From NCBI RefSeq assembly GCF_014596515.1, contig NZ_MSJQ01000049.1, positions 1-55,096 of the forward strand: a stretch of 55,096 nucleotides of DNA. Reading direction: 5' to 3'. Positions within the stretch are counted from its first letter, which is position 1; each line of letters opens with the position of its first letter. This document shows positions 18,404-25,980 of this stretch, one piece after another. The stretch is from Streptomyces sp. CBMA156. Lineage in GTDB: Bacteria; Actinomycetota; Actinomycetes; Streptomycetales; Streptomycetaceae. Made by a program: the position numbers and the translations under genes. Below the pieces are notes generated by a model. The model had not been told where the DNA came from. It did not search any database and saw only the letters and a program-made list of their open reading frames with translations.

Positions 18404-18469
18404 CATGTGCTTTCCGGGCCGGACCCGAGCCGGTCGCGAGCCGGGCCCGCGGCCCGAGCCAGGCCAGGA

Positions 18470-19738
18470 TCAGCAGTCGGTGCCGCCGGACTGCCGGGGC
18501 AGCGCCAGCGCCACCGTGTCCGCGAACTCCCGCACCGCGCTGGTCCGGCTGACCACCCGGCCGCTGTGCACCACCAGCCGGCTGTGCCCGCCCGCGAGCG
18601 CCCCGGACAGGCTGTCCCCGCGCACCGCCAGCAGCTCCGCGGGGAACCCGGCGTCCACCCGGACCGGCGGCAGGCCGAGCGCCGCCCGGGCCCGGTTCGC
18701 CACCGCGTCGTACGCCTCCTGCGGGTCCAGCTCCCCGCCGGCCGCCAGCAGATAGGCCGACTCCAGCGGATCGGCCCGGCCGACCGGGTTGGACGGATCG
18801 CGCAGCGCCCCGCTGCCCGCCGCCAGCGGCACCCGGGCGTCCGCCAACTCCCGTACCAGGCCGGGCCGCAGGCCCGTCGTCCGGCCTTCGATCCCGGTGC
18901 AGCAGCCGCTCTGCGGCAGGCAGACCACCCGCACTCCGCTGGTCGCCAGCACGGTCGACGCGCCCCGGGGCAGCGACCCGCACGGGCCGAGCGTCACCCG
19001 TGGCCGCAGTGGCGCCAACGCCCCTGCCATTCGGGCGAGTTGGACCGGGTCGGCGGCGCTGGTGTGCAGGTCCACCGGGCAGTCCGCCTCCCGGGCCGCC
19101 TCCAGCAGCAGCTGGACGTAGCCGGCCGGGTCCGGGTCCAGTTCGGGGCAGCCGCCGGCCGCGGTGGCGCCCAGCTTGAGCGCGTCGCGCAGCTGGGCCC
19201 GGCCGTCCGCGCCGGCCCGTCCGGTGAGCAGCCGGGGCATCGCCACCGCCTGGAGCTCGGCCAGCCCGCGCAGCGCCTGCCGGGCGGTGAGCACCGCCTC
19301 CAGCCGGCGCAGCCCGTGCACGTCGCCGATCCGGACGTGGGTGCGCTGGGCGGTGGCGCCGTAGCCGAGGGAGGTCAGCGCGGCCTCGGTGACCCTGCGG
19401 GTGAGGTCGGCCGGGGTGTCCGGCGGCGGGGTGGACAGGGCGGCGGAGAAGGCGGAGTCGTAGTGGGCGTGCGCCTCGGCGGGGGCCGGCAGCAGCAGGT
19501 AGCCGCGCAGGTCGATCCGGGCGCCGGTGGTGACGGTGGGAGCGCCGGGCAGGGCGGGCAGCGGGCCGAGGCTGCCGACGGTGCCGACGGCCTGGATCCG
19601 GTCGCCGCTGATCCTGACGTCCACCACCCGCCCGTCGGCCAGCCGGGCGCCGGTGAGCAGCAGGACGGGGCCGTGCCCGAGCGGGTTGGCCGCCGGGCCG
19701 GGCCCGGAGTGCGGCCCGTCGGCGGCTGCGCTGTCCAT
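18470..19738 (-). CDS. Amidohydrolase-fold protein with degenerate metal site
   Basis: A 422-residue protein of the cytosine-deaminase-like amidohydrolase family. The N- and C-terminal parts form the small beta domain (VLLLTGARLADGRVVDVRI; PAELLAVRGDSLSGALAGGHSRLVVHSGRVV). The barrel has PAPAEAHAHYD, which carries the first HxH. Later ligand positions look altered: VDLHTSAADP in place of a DxHxDE segment, LGPCGSL where a conserved His is expected, and AAGSGALRDP where the catalytic Asp usually sits. I recall orthologues near the same tRNA genes in Streptomyces with a similar pattern, so this looks like a conserved non-canonical member. Function is unknown. It converges on kdpE. The start is ATG at 19738, preceded by GAAGGAG. 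Confidence 0.8.
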   Translation of the reverse strand: MDSAAADGPHSGPGPAANPLGHGPVLLLTGARLADGRVVDVRISGDRIQAVGTVGSLGPLPALPGAPTVTTGARIDLRGYLLLPAPAEAHAHYDSAFSAALSTPPPDTPADLTRRVTEAALTSLGYGATAQRTHVRIGDVHGLRRLEAVLTARQALRGLAELQAVAMPRLLTGRAGADGRAQLRDALKLGATAAGGCPELDPDPAGYVQLLLEAAREADCPVDLHTSAADPVQLARMAGALAPLRPRVTLGPCGSLPRGASTVLATSGVRVVCLPQSGCCTGIEGRTTGLRPGLVRELADARVPLAAGSGALRDPSNPVGRADPLESAYLLAAGGELDPQEAYDAVANRARAALGLPPVRVDAGFPAELLAVRGDSLSGALAGGHSRLVVHSGRVVSRTSAVREFADTVALALPRQSGGTDC

Positions 19739-19976
19739 CGCCGGCTCCTTCTCGGGGCGGCCCGTGCGGTCGGCCCCCGTACGGCTGGCCGGTACCGCCG
19801 GCCAGTCCTCCCGATCAATGAGCGCCGAGCCTATGGGCCCGGGGGGCGGGGCGCCGGGAGGCGGGCAATAGTCGTATCGGGTCGGGCCGCGGGGCCCGGG
19901 GGCCGATCGAACGCCGGGCCTTGGATCGTTCGTCCGTACCCCTCGCCCACCTGCGGTCTTCGCCGCGGGATACGGA

Positions 19977-20006
19977 TTTCACCTCCGGGCGCGGAACGTG
20001 TAATCT
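19977..20006 (+). promoter_or_regulatory. Promoter of tRNA-Thr
   Basis: TTTCAC at 19977-19982 and TAATCT at 20001-20006 are separated by 18 bp and end 11 bp before the tRNA. The rest of the 280-bp gap from 19739 shows no gene. Confidence 0.55.
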
Positions 20007-20017
20007 CTTCCTCGTTC

Positions 20018-20090
20018 GCCCCTATAGCTCAGTCGGTAGAGCGTCTCCATGGTAAGGAGAAGGTCTGCGGTTCGATTCCGCATGGGGGCT
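20018..20090 (+). tRNA. tRNA-Thr (anticodon GGT)
   Basis: The acceptor GCCCCTA pairs with TGGGGGC (one G-U), with discriminator T20090. The anticodon stem is TCTCC/GGAGA with GGT at 20051-20053. The D arm (GCTC-AGTCGGTA-GAGC) and T arm (TGCGG-TTCGATT-CCGCA) are normal. Confidence 0.97.
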
Positions 20091-20132
20091 CGGTGAGAAA
20101 CGGTCAGCTTCGGCTGTGCCGCGGATCACTGT

Positions 20133-20205
20133 GGCGGTGTAGCTCAGTTGGTAGAGCAAGCGGCTCATAATCGCTGTGTCACCGGTTCAAGTCCGGTCAC
20201 CGCTA
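20133..20205 (+). tRNA. tRNA-Met (elongator, anticodon CAT)
   Basis: The acceptor GGCGGTG pairs with CACCGCT (one G-U), and the discriminator is A. The anticodon loop CTCATAA has CAT at 20166-20168. The anticodon stem lacks the three G-C pairs of the initiator, so this is the elongator form. It lies 42 bp after tRNA-Thr and probably shares its transcript. Confidence 0.96.
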
Positions 20206-20288
20206 CCCCGCGTAGTCGGTCGGGAGATCGCACTCCCGGTCGGCTACTCTTGTCGTGTTCTTATTCGTTGTCCAAGGAAGGCACTCCC

Positions 20289-20453
20289 GTGGCTGCCACC
20301 GATGTCCGCCCGAAGATCACGCTGGCCTGCGTGGAGTGCAAGGAGCGGAACTACATCACCAAGAAGAACCGGCGTAACGACCCGGACCGTCTTGAGATGA
20401 AGAAGCACTGCCCCCGCTGCAACTCGCACACCGCGCACCGCGAGACCCGCTGA
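20289..20453 (+). CDS. rpmG: 50S ribosomal protein L33, zinc-ribbon form
   Basis: A 54-residue protein of the large ribosomal subunit near the E site. Two cysteine pairs (CVEC and CPRC) form the zinc ribbon of the C+ type, as opposed to the zinc-free paralogue made under zinc starvation. [20 protein letters not shown] is the family signature. GTG at 20289 follows AAGGAAGG. It lies just after tRNA-Met, a common Streptomyces arrangement. Confidence 0.96.
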   Translation: MAATDVRPKITLACVECKERNYITKKNRRNDPDRLEMKKHCPRCNSHTAHRETR

Positions 20454-20494
20454 CCCTCTTGCAGGGCAACGGGCCTGCGTGACACCAGGTCTTC

Positions 20495-20540
20495 GACTCC
20501 GGACCGCATCCCTCACAGGGGTGCGGTCCGGAGTCTTTTT
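20495..20540 (+). terminator. Rho-independent terminator of rpmG
   Basis: GACTCCGGACCGCA pairs with TGCGGTCCGGAGTC and is followed by TTTTT. Confidence 0.92.
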
Positions 20541-20569
20541 CGTATCCATCCGCGTGACGAGGAGCTGCC

Positions 20570-21028
20570 ATGGCGCTCGACCCCTCCTTCATCGGGCGTA
20601 GTTACCCGCCCACCGAGCCGTACGAGGTCGGCCGGGAGAAGATCCGCGAGTTCGCGGCCGCGATCGGCGACGCCAATCCGGCGTACACCGACCCGGAGGC
20701 GGCGAAGGAACTGGGCCACCCCGATGTGATCGCCCCGCCGACCTTCCCGTTCGTGATCACCTACCGCGCGGCCGGCCAGGTGGTCGAGGACCCGGAGCTG
20801 GGCCTGGACTTCAGCCGGGTGGTGCACGGCGACCAGAAGTTCGCCTACACCCGCCCGGTGCGGGCCGGTGACCGGCTGTCGGTCTCGGTGACCATCGACA
20901 ACATCAAGTCACTGGCGGGCAACGACGTGCTCACCGTGCGTGGCGAGGTGACGGACGCGACCGGCGAGCACGTGGTGACGTCGGTCATGACCCTGGTGGC
21001 CCGGGCCGCCGACGAGGCGGGGGAGTGA
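20570..21028 (+). CDS. MaoC-fold dehydratase, N-terminal type (HadA-like)
   Basis: A 152-residue hot-dog-fold protein similar to the HadA/HadC subunits of (3R)-hydroxyacyl-thioester dehydratase. Family segments are FAAAIGDANPAYTDPEAA, VIAPPTFPFVIT and VVHGDQKFAYTRPVRAGDRL. It lacks the hydratase-2 Asp/His pair, which the next gene supplies, so the two probably form a heterodimer. The natural substrate in Streptomyces, which lacks mycolic acids, is uncertain; short- or medium-chain hydroxyacyl thioesters are likely. ATG at 20570 follows GAGGAG. Its stop overlaps a GTG of the next frame. Confidence 0.88.
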   Translation: MALDPSFIGRSYPPTEPYEVGREKIREFAAAIGDANPAYTDPEAAKELGHPDVIAPPTFPFVITYRAAGQVVEDPELGLDFSRVVHGDQKFAYTRPVRAGDRLSVSVTIDNIKSLAGNDVLTVRGEVTDATGEHVVTSVMTLVARAADEAGE

Positions 21029-21033
21029 GCGCG

Positions 21034-21456
21034 ATGGCGATCAGCTACGACGAGGTCGAGGCCGGCACCGAGCTGCCGGCGCAGTCCTTCCCGGTGACCC
21101 GCGACGCGCTGGTGCGGTACGCGGGCGCCTCCGGTGACTTCAACCCGATCCACTGGAACGAGAAGTTCGCCCTGGAGGTCGGCCTGCCGGACGTGATCGC
21201 GCACGGCATGTTCACCATGGCCGAGGCGATCCGGGTGGTCACCGACTGGGTCGGCGACCCGGCCGCGGTGGTCGAGTACGGCGTGCGCTTCACCCGCCCG
21301 GTGCCGGTGCCGAACGACGGGGTGGGCGCGGTGGTCGAGGTCACGGCCAAGGTCGCCAAGAAGCTGGACGGCGGCCGGGTGCAGGTCGACCTGCTGGCCA
21401 CCACGGGCGGCCTGAAGGTGCTCGGCATGGCCCGGGCCGTCGTCCGGCTCGGCTGA
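21034..21456 (+). CDS. MaoC-fold dehydratase, catalytic type (HadB-like)
   Basis: A 140-residue hot-dog protein with the hydratase-2 motif YAGASGDFNPIHWNE, whose Asp and His are the catalytic pair, then DVIAHGMFTMAEA. It is expected to hydrate enoyl thioesters or dehydrate 3-hydroxyacyl thioesters together with the preceding protein. ATG at 21034 has GGGGGAG at good distance; the GTG at 21025 overlapping the previous stop is an alternative start. In related genomes I recall murB as the next gene, but here a TetR/MFS pair separates them. Confidence 0.9.
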   Translation: MAISYDEVEAGTELPAQSFPVTRDALVRYAGASGDFNPIHWNEKFALEVGLPDVIAHGMFTMAEAIRVVTDWVGDPAAVVEYGVRFTRPVPVPNDGVGAVVEVTAKVAKKLDGGRVQVDLLATTGGLKVLGMARAVVRLG

Positions 21457-21536
21457 GCGGCCCGCCCGGCCGGACGGCGCGGCGGCCGGAGCCCCGTACC
21501 CACGGGAACTCCGGTCCGGCCGCGGGTCTTGCGCAG

Positions 21537-21556
21537 ATAGTGATTGACCACTAACT
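21537..21556. promoter_or_regulatory. TetR operator copy 1
   Basis: An inverted repeat TAGTG-ATTGAC-CACTA lies just before the TetR start. Its reverse complement matches the palindrome before the MFS gene (22177-22194) at about 15 of 18 positions, giving a shared pattern AGTTAkTGrkCAATmACT. Confidence 0.7.
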
Positions 21557-21564
21557 TGATATCC

Positions 21565-22131
21565 ATGGCGAAGTCGAGCATCAGGATGAGCGCGGAGGAG
21601 CGGCGCGAGAGCGTCGTCCGGGCCGCCCTGACCGAGTTCGCCAGGGGTGGGTACCACGGCACCTCCACGGAGGCGATCGCCCGCCGGGTGGGCGTCTCGC
21701 AGCCGTACCTGTTCCGGCTGTTCCCGGGCAAGCAGGCGATCTTCGCCGCGGCCGCCGAACGCTGCGTCGAGGAGACCTGGCGGGTCTTCGACGAGGCCTC
21801 GGCCGGGCTGTCCGGCGAGGAGGCCGCCGAGGCGATGTCCGTCGCGTACATGGGCCTGGTCGAGGACCGTGACCAGCTGATGATGCAGATGCAGATCTAC
21901 GTCTCGGTCTCCGCGGCGAGGGCGGCCGGCGAGGAGGAGGTCGGCGAGGCCGCCCGGCGGCTCTGGGCGGACCTGTTCGACCGGGTCAGGATCAGGATCG
22001 GCGGTGACGTGAAGGACGCCACGCGGTTCTTCGCGCACGGCATGCTGATCAACACCCTGGTGGCGCTCGGCTACCCGCAGGACCACCGGGTCTGGAGCGG
22101 CCTGGACGAGTGCAAGGCGCCCGAGCAGTAG
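21565..22131 (+). CDS. TetR-family transcriptional regulator
   Basis: A 188-residue repressor. The N-terminal helix-turn-helix (about residues 10-56) reads RESVVRAALTEFARGGYHGTSTEAIARRVGVSQPYLFRLFPGKQAIFAAA, here noted by its ends, with YLFRLFPGK the typical recognition-helix end. The C-terminal helical domain (60-188) would bind the inducer. ATG at 21565 is 9 bp after an operator-like inverted repeat and has no strong ribosome-binding site, so a very short leader is likely. It precedes a DHA2 exporter on the same strand with the same operator, so it probably represses both itself and the exporter. Confidence 0.9.
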   Translation: MAKSSIRMSAEERRESVVRAALTEFARGGYHGTSTEAIARRVGVSQPYLFRLFPGKQAIFAAAAERCVEETWRVFDEASAGLSGEEAAEAMSVAYMGLVEDRDQLMMQMQIYVSVSAARAAGEEEVGEAARRLWADLFDRVRIRIGGDVKDATRFFAHGMLINTLVALGYPQDHRVWSGLDECKAPEQ

Positions 22132-22176
22132 TCCGGCCGCGCGGTGTGTCCGTGCGGCCTCTTTTCGGCCCATCAA

Positions 22177-22194
22177 AGTTATTGAGCAATAACT
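22177..22194. promoter_or_regulatory. TetR operator copy 2
   Basis: Half-sites AGTTATTG and CAATAACT with a 2-bp centre lie 27 bp before the exporter start. The sequence is AT-rich against its surroundings and similar to the site before the TetR gene. Confidence 0.75.
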
Positions 22195-22221
22195 ACCTAG
22201 AGGAACCTGGGGGAAGAAGTC

Positions 22222-23667
22222 ATGACGGAGAAACCGGCCTTGGGCAGGGCCGCGATCTGGACCCTGGTGATCGTCAGCGTGGCGAGCTTCATGGCCGCGC
22301 TGGACAACCTGGTGGTCACCACCGCACTGCCGTCCATCCGCGAGGAGCTCGGCGGCGGGCTGTCCGACCTCGAATGGACGGTCAGCGCCTACACCCTGAG
22401 CTTCGCGGTGCTGCTGATGTTCGGCGCCGCCCTCGGCGACCGCTTCGGCCGCCGCCGGATCTTCCTGGTCGGCCTGGCCGTGTTCACCGCGGGCTCCGCC
22501 GCGGCCGCGCTGTCCCCGGGCATCGGCGAGCTGATCGCCGCCCGCGCCGTGCAGGGCACCGGGGCCGCGGTGATGATGCCGCTCACCCTCACCCTGCTCA
22601 CCGCCGCCGTGCCCGAGGCCAAGCGGGGGCTGGCCTTCGGCATCTGGTCGGGAGTCAGCGGCCTCGCCGTCGCCGCCGGGCCGCTGATCGGGGGCTCGCT
22701 GACTGAGCACTTCTCCTGGCAGTGGATCTTCTGGGTGAACGTCCCGGTCGGCCTCGTCCTGCTGCCGCTGGCCTTCCTGCGGCTCGGCGAGAGCCGGGGC
22801 GAGGGCCGGGCGCTGGACGTGCCCGGAACCCTGCTGGTCAGCCTGGGGATGTTCGGGATCGTGCTCGGCCTGATCCGCGGCAACCCGGACGGCTGGACCA
22901 GCCCGCTGGTCCTCGGCACCCTGATCGGCGGCACCCTGCTGCTGGCCGTCTTCGTCTGGTACGAGCAGCGGGTGGCCGCCCACCCGATGCTGCCGATGCG
23001 GCTGTTCCGCAGCCGGGCCTTCTCCGCCGTCAACGCGGCCAGCCTGCTGATGTACCTGGGGATGTTCGGCTCGATCTTCCTGATCAGCCAGTACCTCCAG
23101 GGCGTCGGCGGCTTCAGCCCGCAGGAGGCCGGCATCCGGATGCTGCCCTGGACGGCGATGCCGCTGCTGGTCTCGCCGGTCGCGGGCATCGTCTCCGACC
23201 GGATCGGCGGCCGGCCGATCGTGGTCGCCGGGCTGGCGCTGCAGGCCGTGGGTCTGGCGCTGTTCGCCCTGGTCGCGGACGGGAGCACCGGCCTCGACTA
23301 CGTCGCCCAGATCCCGGCCATCGTGATCAGCGGGATCGGCATGTCGCTGTACTTCGGCCCGACCGCCCAGCTGGTGATGGCCAGCGTCCGGCCGCAGGAG
23401 CAGGGGATCGCCTCCGGCGCCAACAACGCGCTGCGCGAGATCGGCGGGGCGCTCGGGGTCGCGGTGCTCGCGGCGGTGTTCTCGGAACAGGGCGGCTATC
23501 AGTCGGCGCGGGCCTTCACGGACGGGCTGGTCTCCGCGCTGTACGTCGGCGCGGCAGCCGTCGCGCTCGGGGCGCTGGCCGCGGTGTTCATCCCGCGGCG
23601 GCGCAGGTCGCCGGTCGCGGCGGCGGGGGAGCCGGCCGGGCAGCGGGCCGAGCCCGCGCGGATCTGA
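22222..23667 (+). CDS. DHA2-family multidrug exporter (14-helix MFS)
   Basis: A 481-residue MFS transporter of the EmrB/QacA drug:H+ antiporter 2 family. Signatures are SFMAALDNLVVTTALPSI (motif D1), motif A LGDRFGRRRIFLVG, RAVQGTGAAVMMPL (motif B, with the key Arg) and GLAVAAGPLIGG (antiporter motif C). Length and hydrophobicity fit 14 helices. A GGGGGAAG ribosome-binding site precedes ATG 22222. The TetR gene and matching operator upstream indicate substrate-induced expression. The drug cannot be predicted. Confidence 0.92.
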   Translation: MTEKPALGRAAIWTLVIVSVASFMAALDNLVVTTALPSIREELGGGLSDLEWTVSAYTLSFAVLLMFGAALGDRFGRRRIFLVGLAVFTAGSAAAALSPGIGELIAARAVQGTGAAVMMPLTLTLLTAAVPEAKRGLAFGIWSGVSGLAVAAGPLIGGSLTEHFSWQWIFWVNVPVGLVLLPLAFLRLGESRGEGRALDVPGTLLVSLGMFGIVLGLIRGNPDGWTSPLVLGTLIGGTLLLAVFVWYEQRVAAHPMLPMRLFRSRAFSAVNAASLLMYLGMFGSIFLISQYLQGVGGFSPQEAGIRMLPWTAMPLLVSPVAGIVSDRIGGRPIVVAGLALQAVGLALFALVADGSTGLDYVAQIPAIVISGIGMSLYFGPTAQLVMASVRPQEQGIASGANNALREIGGALGVAVLAAVFSEQGGYQSARAFTDGLVSALYVGAAAVALGALAAVFIPRRRRSPVAAAGEPAGQRAEPARI

Positions 23668-23675
23668 GGGCCGCC

Positions 23676-23711
23676 GGGTGGCAGGGGTGCCGGGGGGCAC
23701 CCCTGCCACCC
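23676..23711 (+). terminator. Terminator of the exporter gene, abutting the murB promoter
   Basis: A perfect 16-bp stem (23676-23691 with 23696-23711) with a GGGG loop starts 9 bp after the exporter stop and ends 2 bp before the murB -10. Confidence 0.85.
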
Positions 23712-23712
23712 G

Positions 23713-23718
23713 TACGCT
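23713..23718 (+). promoter_or_regulatory. -10 element of murB (leaderless transcript)
   Basis: TACGCT at 23713-23718 would start transcription at about 23725-23726, which is the GTG used as start. There is no ribosome-binding site, so a leaderless mRNA is likely. Confidence 0.5.
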
Positions 23719-23725
23719 GGTGGGC

Positions 23726-24769
23726 GTGCTGGTAGAAAACGACGCTCCCCTCGCCCCGCTGACCACGCTCCGGCTCGGCGGCCCGGCCCGCCGCCTGGTG
23801 ACCGCGCACACCGACGACGAGGTGATCGCGGCCGTCCGCGAGGCCGACGCGGCCGGCGAGCCGCTGCTGGTCCTCGGCGGCGGTTCCAACCTGGTGATCG
23901 GCGACGCCGGCTTCCCCGGCACCGTGCTGCGGATCGCCACCGAGGGCTTCGTCCTGGACGGCACCGGCCTGGAGGTCGCGGCCGGCGAGAACTGGTCCGA
24001 GGTGGTCCGCCGCACCGTGCTGGACCACGAGCTCGCGGGCATCGAGTTCCTGGCCGGCATCCCCGGCTCGGTGGGCGCCACCCCGGTGCAGAACGTGGGC
24101 GCGTACGGCCAGGAGGTCGCGCAGTCGATCACCGAGGTGGTCGCGTACGACCGCTCCGCCGACGAGGTGGTCACGCTCTCGAACGACGGGTGCGCGTTCT
24201 CCTACCGGCACAGCCGCTTCAAGGCGGAGCCGGACCGCTACGTGGTGCTGCGGGTCCGCTTCCGGCTGGAGGACGGCGGCGGGCTCTCCACCCCCGTCCG
24301 CTACGCCGAGACCGCCAGGCACCTGGGCGTCGAGCAGGGCGAGCGGGTGGCGGTCGGCACGGCCTGGAACGCGGTGCTGCTGCTGCGCGCCGGCAAGGGC
24401 ATGGTGCTGGACCCGGCGGACCACGACACCTGGTCGGCCGGCTCCTTCTTCACCAACCCGGTGCTCACGGCCGCGCAGTACGAGTCCTTCCGCACCCGCC
24501 CCGGCGCGGAGGACGCCCCCGCCTACCCGGCGCCCGAGGGCCGCACCAAGACCTCGGCGGCCTGGCTGATCGACCGGGCGGGCTTCGGCAAGGGCTACGG
24601 CACCGGCCCGGCGACGCTCTCCACCAAGCACACCCTGGCGCTCACCAACCGCGGCGCGGCCACCGCCGACGACCTGCTGGCGCTGGCCCGGGAGATCCGG
24701 GACGGGGTCCGCGAGGCCTTCGGGGTGGAGCTGGTGAACGAGCCGGTGATGGTGGGCGTCAAGCTCTGA
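23726..24769 (+). CDS. murB: UDP-N-acetylenolpyruvoylglucosamine reductase MurB
   Basis: A 347-residue FAD- and NADPH-dependent enzyme. It reduces UDP-GlcNAc-enolpyruvate to UDP-MurNAc, the second step of peptidoglycan precursor synthesis in the cytoplasm. Visible are the FAD-binding segments VLGGGSNLVIGD and GIPGSVGATPVQNVGAYGQE, the catalytic-Ser motif AGSFFTNP, and the C-terminal ELVNEPVMVG with the proton-relay Glu. The actinobacterial form has an extended C-terminal insertion (PEGRTKTSAAWLIDRAGFGKGY). GTG 23726 is chosen because the -10 sits right before it; GTG 23720 is possible. Confidence 0.95.
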   Translation: MLVENDAPLAPLTTLRLGGPARRLVTAHTDDEVIAAVREADAAGEPLLVLGGGSNLVIGDAGFPGTVLRIATEGFVLDGTGLEVAAGENWSEVVRRTVLDHELAGIEFLAGIPGSVGATPVQNVGAYGQEVAQSITEVVAYDRSADEVVTLSNDGCAFSYRHSRFKAEPDRYVVLRVRFRLEDGGGLSTPVRYAETARHLGVEQGERVAVGTAWNAVLLLRAGKGMVLDPADHDTWSAGSFFTNPVLTAAQYESFRTRPGAEDAPAYPAPEGRTKTSAAWLIDRAGFGKGYGTGPATLSTKHTLALTNRGAATADDLLALAREIRDGVREAFGVELVNEPVMVGVKL

Positions 24770-24788
24770 GCCGGTACGGCGGCGGGCC

Positions 24789-25853
24789 CTAAGCGGGTAC
24801 GGCGGCCGCGCCCGCGGGGGCACGGCTGCCCGCCAGCCAGGCGTCGATGTCCGCCAGCAGCTCCTTGCGGACGGCCTCCGGCGCGACCGAGCCGCGCACC
24901 GACTGCCGTGCCAGCTCGGCGAGTTCGGCGTCGGAGAAGCCCAGTACGTCCCGGACCAGCTCGTACTGGGCGACCAGCCGGCTGCCGAACAGCAGCGGGT
25001 CGTCCGCGCCCAGCGCGAGCGGCACCCCGGCGTCGAAGAGCCGGCGCAGCGGCACCTCCCCGGGGTGCTCGTAGACGCCCAGCGAGACGTTGGAGGACGG
25101 GCAGACCTCGCAGGTGACCTGCCGGTCCGCCAGCCGCTGCATCAGCCGGGGGTCCTCGGCGGCCCGCACGCCGTGGCCGATCCGGCCGGCGCCCAGGTCG
25201 TCCAGGCAGTCCCGGATCGACTCGGGGCCGGACAGTTCGCCGCCGTGCGGAGCGGCCAGCAGCCCGCCCCTGCGGGCGATCGCGAAGGCCCGGTCGAAGT
25301 CCCTGGCCAGGCCCCGGCGCTCGTCGTTGGAGAGGCCGAAGCCGACCACCCCGTGGTCGGCGTAGCGGACGGCCAGCCTGGCCAGCGTCCTGGCGTCCAT
25401 CGGGGACTTCATCCGGTTGGCCGCGACCAGGACCCGGATGCCCACCCCGGTGGCCGCGGCGGCCTGCTCCACGGCGTCCAGGATCAGTTCCAGGGCCGGG
25501 ATCAGTCCGCCCAGCCGGGGCGCGTAGGAGGTCGGGTCGACCTGGATCTCCAGCCAGCGGGAGCCGTCCCGCCGCTCGTCCTCGGCGGTCTCCAGGACCA
25601 GCCGGCGGATGTCCTCCTCGTCCCGCAGCACCGAGCGGGCGGTGTCGTACAGCCGCTGGAAGCGGAACCAGCCGCGTTCGTCGGTGGCCCGCAGCTTGGG
25701 CGGCTCGCCGGAGCTGAGTGCCTCCGGCAGCCGGACGCCGTGCTTGTCGGCCAGCTCCAGGAGGGTGGCGGGCCGCATCGAGCCGGTGAAGTGCAGGTGC
25801 AGGTGGGCCTTCGGGAGGTCCCTGACGTCTCGCGGGTTCAACAGGCGTTCCAT
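24789..25853 (-). CDS. add: Adenosine deaminase
   Basis: A 354-residue zinc hydrolase converting adenosine to inosine in purine salvage. Zinc and catalytic motifs are in order: AHLHLHFTGSM (residues about 16-26), APHGGEL (His and the catalytic Glu region), RIGHGVRAAEDP, CPSSNVSLGVY and LGADDPLLFGS with the Asp pair. HFTG instead of the commoner HLDG appears to be the usual actinomycete variant. ATG at 25853 is supported by alignment of the N-terminus (LPKAHLHLH). It converges on murB with a 20-bp gap. Confidence 0.93.
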   Translation of the reverse strand: MERLLNPRDVRDLPKAHLHLHFTGSMRPATLLELADKHGVRLPEALSSGEPPKLRATDERGWFRFQRLYDTARSVLRDEEDIRRLVLETAEDERRDGSRWLEIQVDPTSYAPRLGGLIPALELILDAVEQAAAATGVGIRVLVAANRMKSPMDARTLARLAVRYADHGVVGFGLSNDERRGLARDFDRAFAIARRGGLLAAPHGGELSGPESIRDCLDDLGAGRIGHGVRAAEDPRLMQRLADRQVTCEVCPSSNVSLGVYEHPGEVPLRRLFDAGVPLALGADDPLLFGSRLVAQYELVRDVLGFSDAELAELARQSVRGSVAPEAVRKELLADIDAWLAGSRAPAGAAAVPA

Positions 25854-25888
25854 TCACCGATACTGCCGTATCCGACCCCCGAACGGGA

Positions 25889-25930
25889 ACCGCCCCCTAT
25901 CCATCCCCCGAAGGGGTGAAAGGGGGCGGT
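25889..25930 (-). terminator. Terminator of aspC
   Basis: ACCGCCCCCT (25889-25898) pairs with AGGGGGCGGT (25921-25930), with an inner CCCC-CGAA-GGGG stem-loop. It lies 51 bp beyond the aspC stop and upstream of add. Confidence 0.65.
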
Positions 25931-25980
25931 GCGTCGGGTGAAACCCCGGCATCGGGTTGACGTCCGTCGGCAACCCGAGG

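Larger units (their letters stand above)
18145..18469. other. Gene-free stretch after kdpE, possible small transcript
   Basis: After the kdpE stop this stretch contains the GTCA-box array (18192-18257), a possible -10 (TAGCGT, 18283-18288), small GC hairpins such as GGAGC-GGGCCCT-GCTCC, and a strong hairpin at 18376-18403. No open frame here has a convincing ribosome-binding site plus codon bias. A small RNA from about 18,290 to 18,405 is an inference from the promoter-like array and terminator. Confidence 0.3.
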
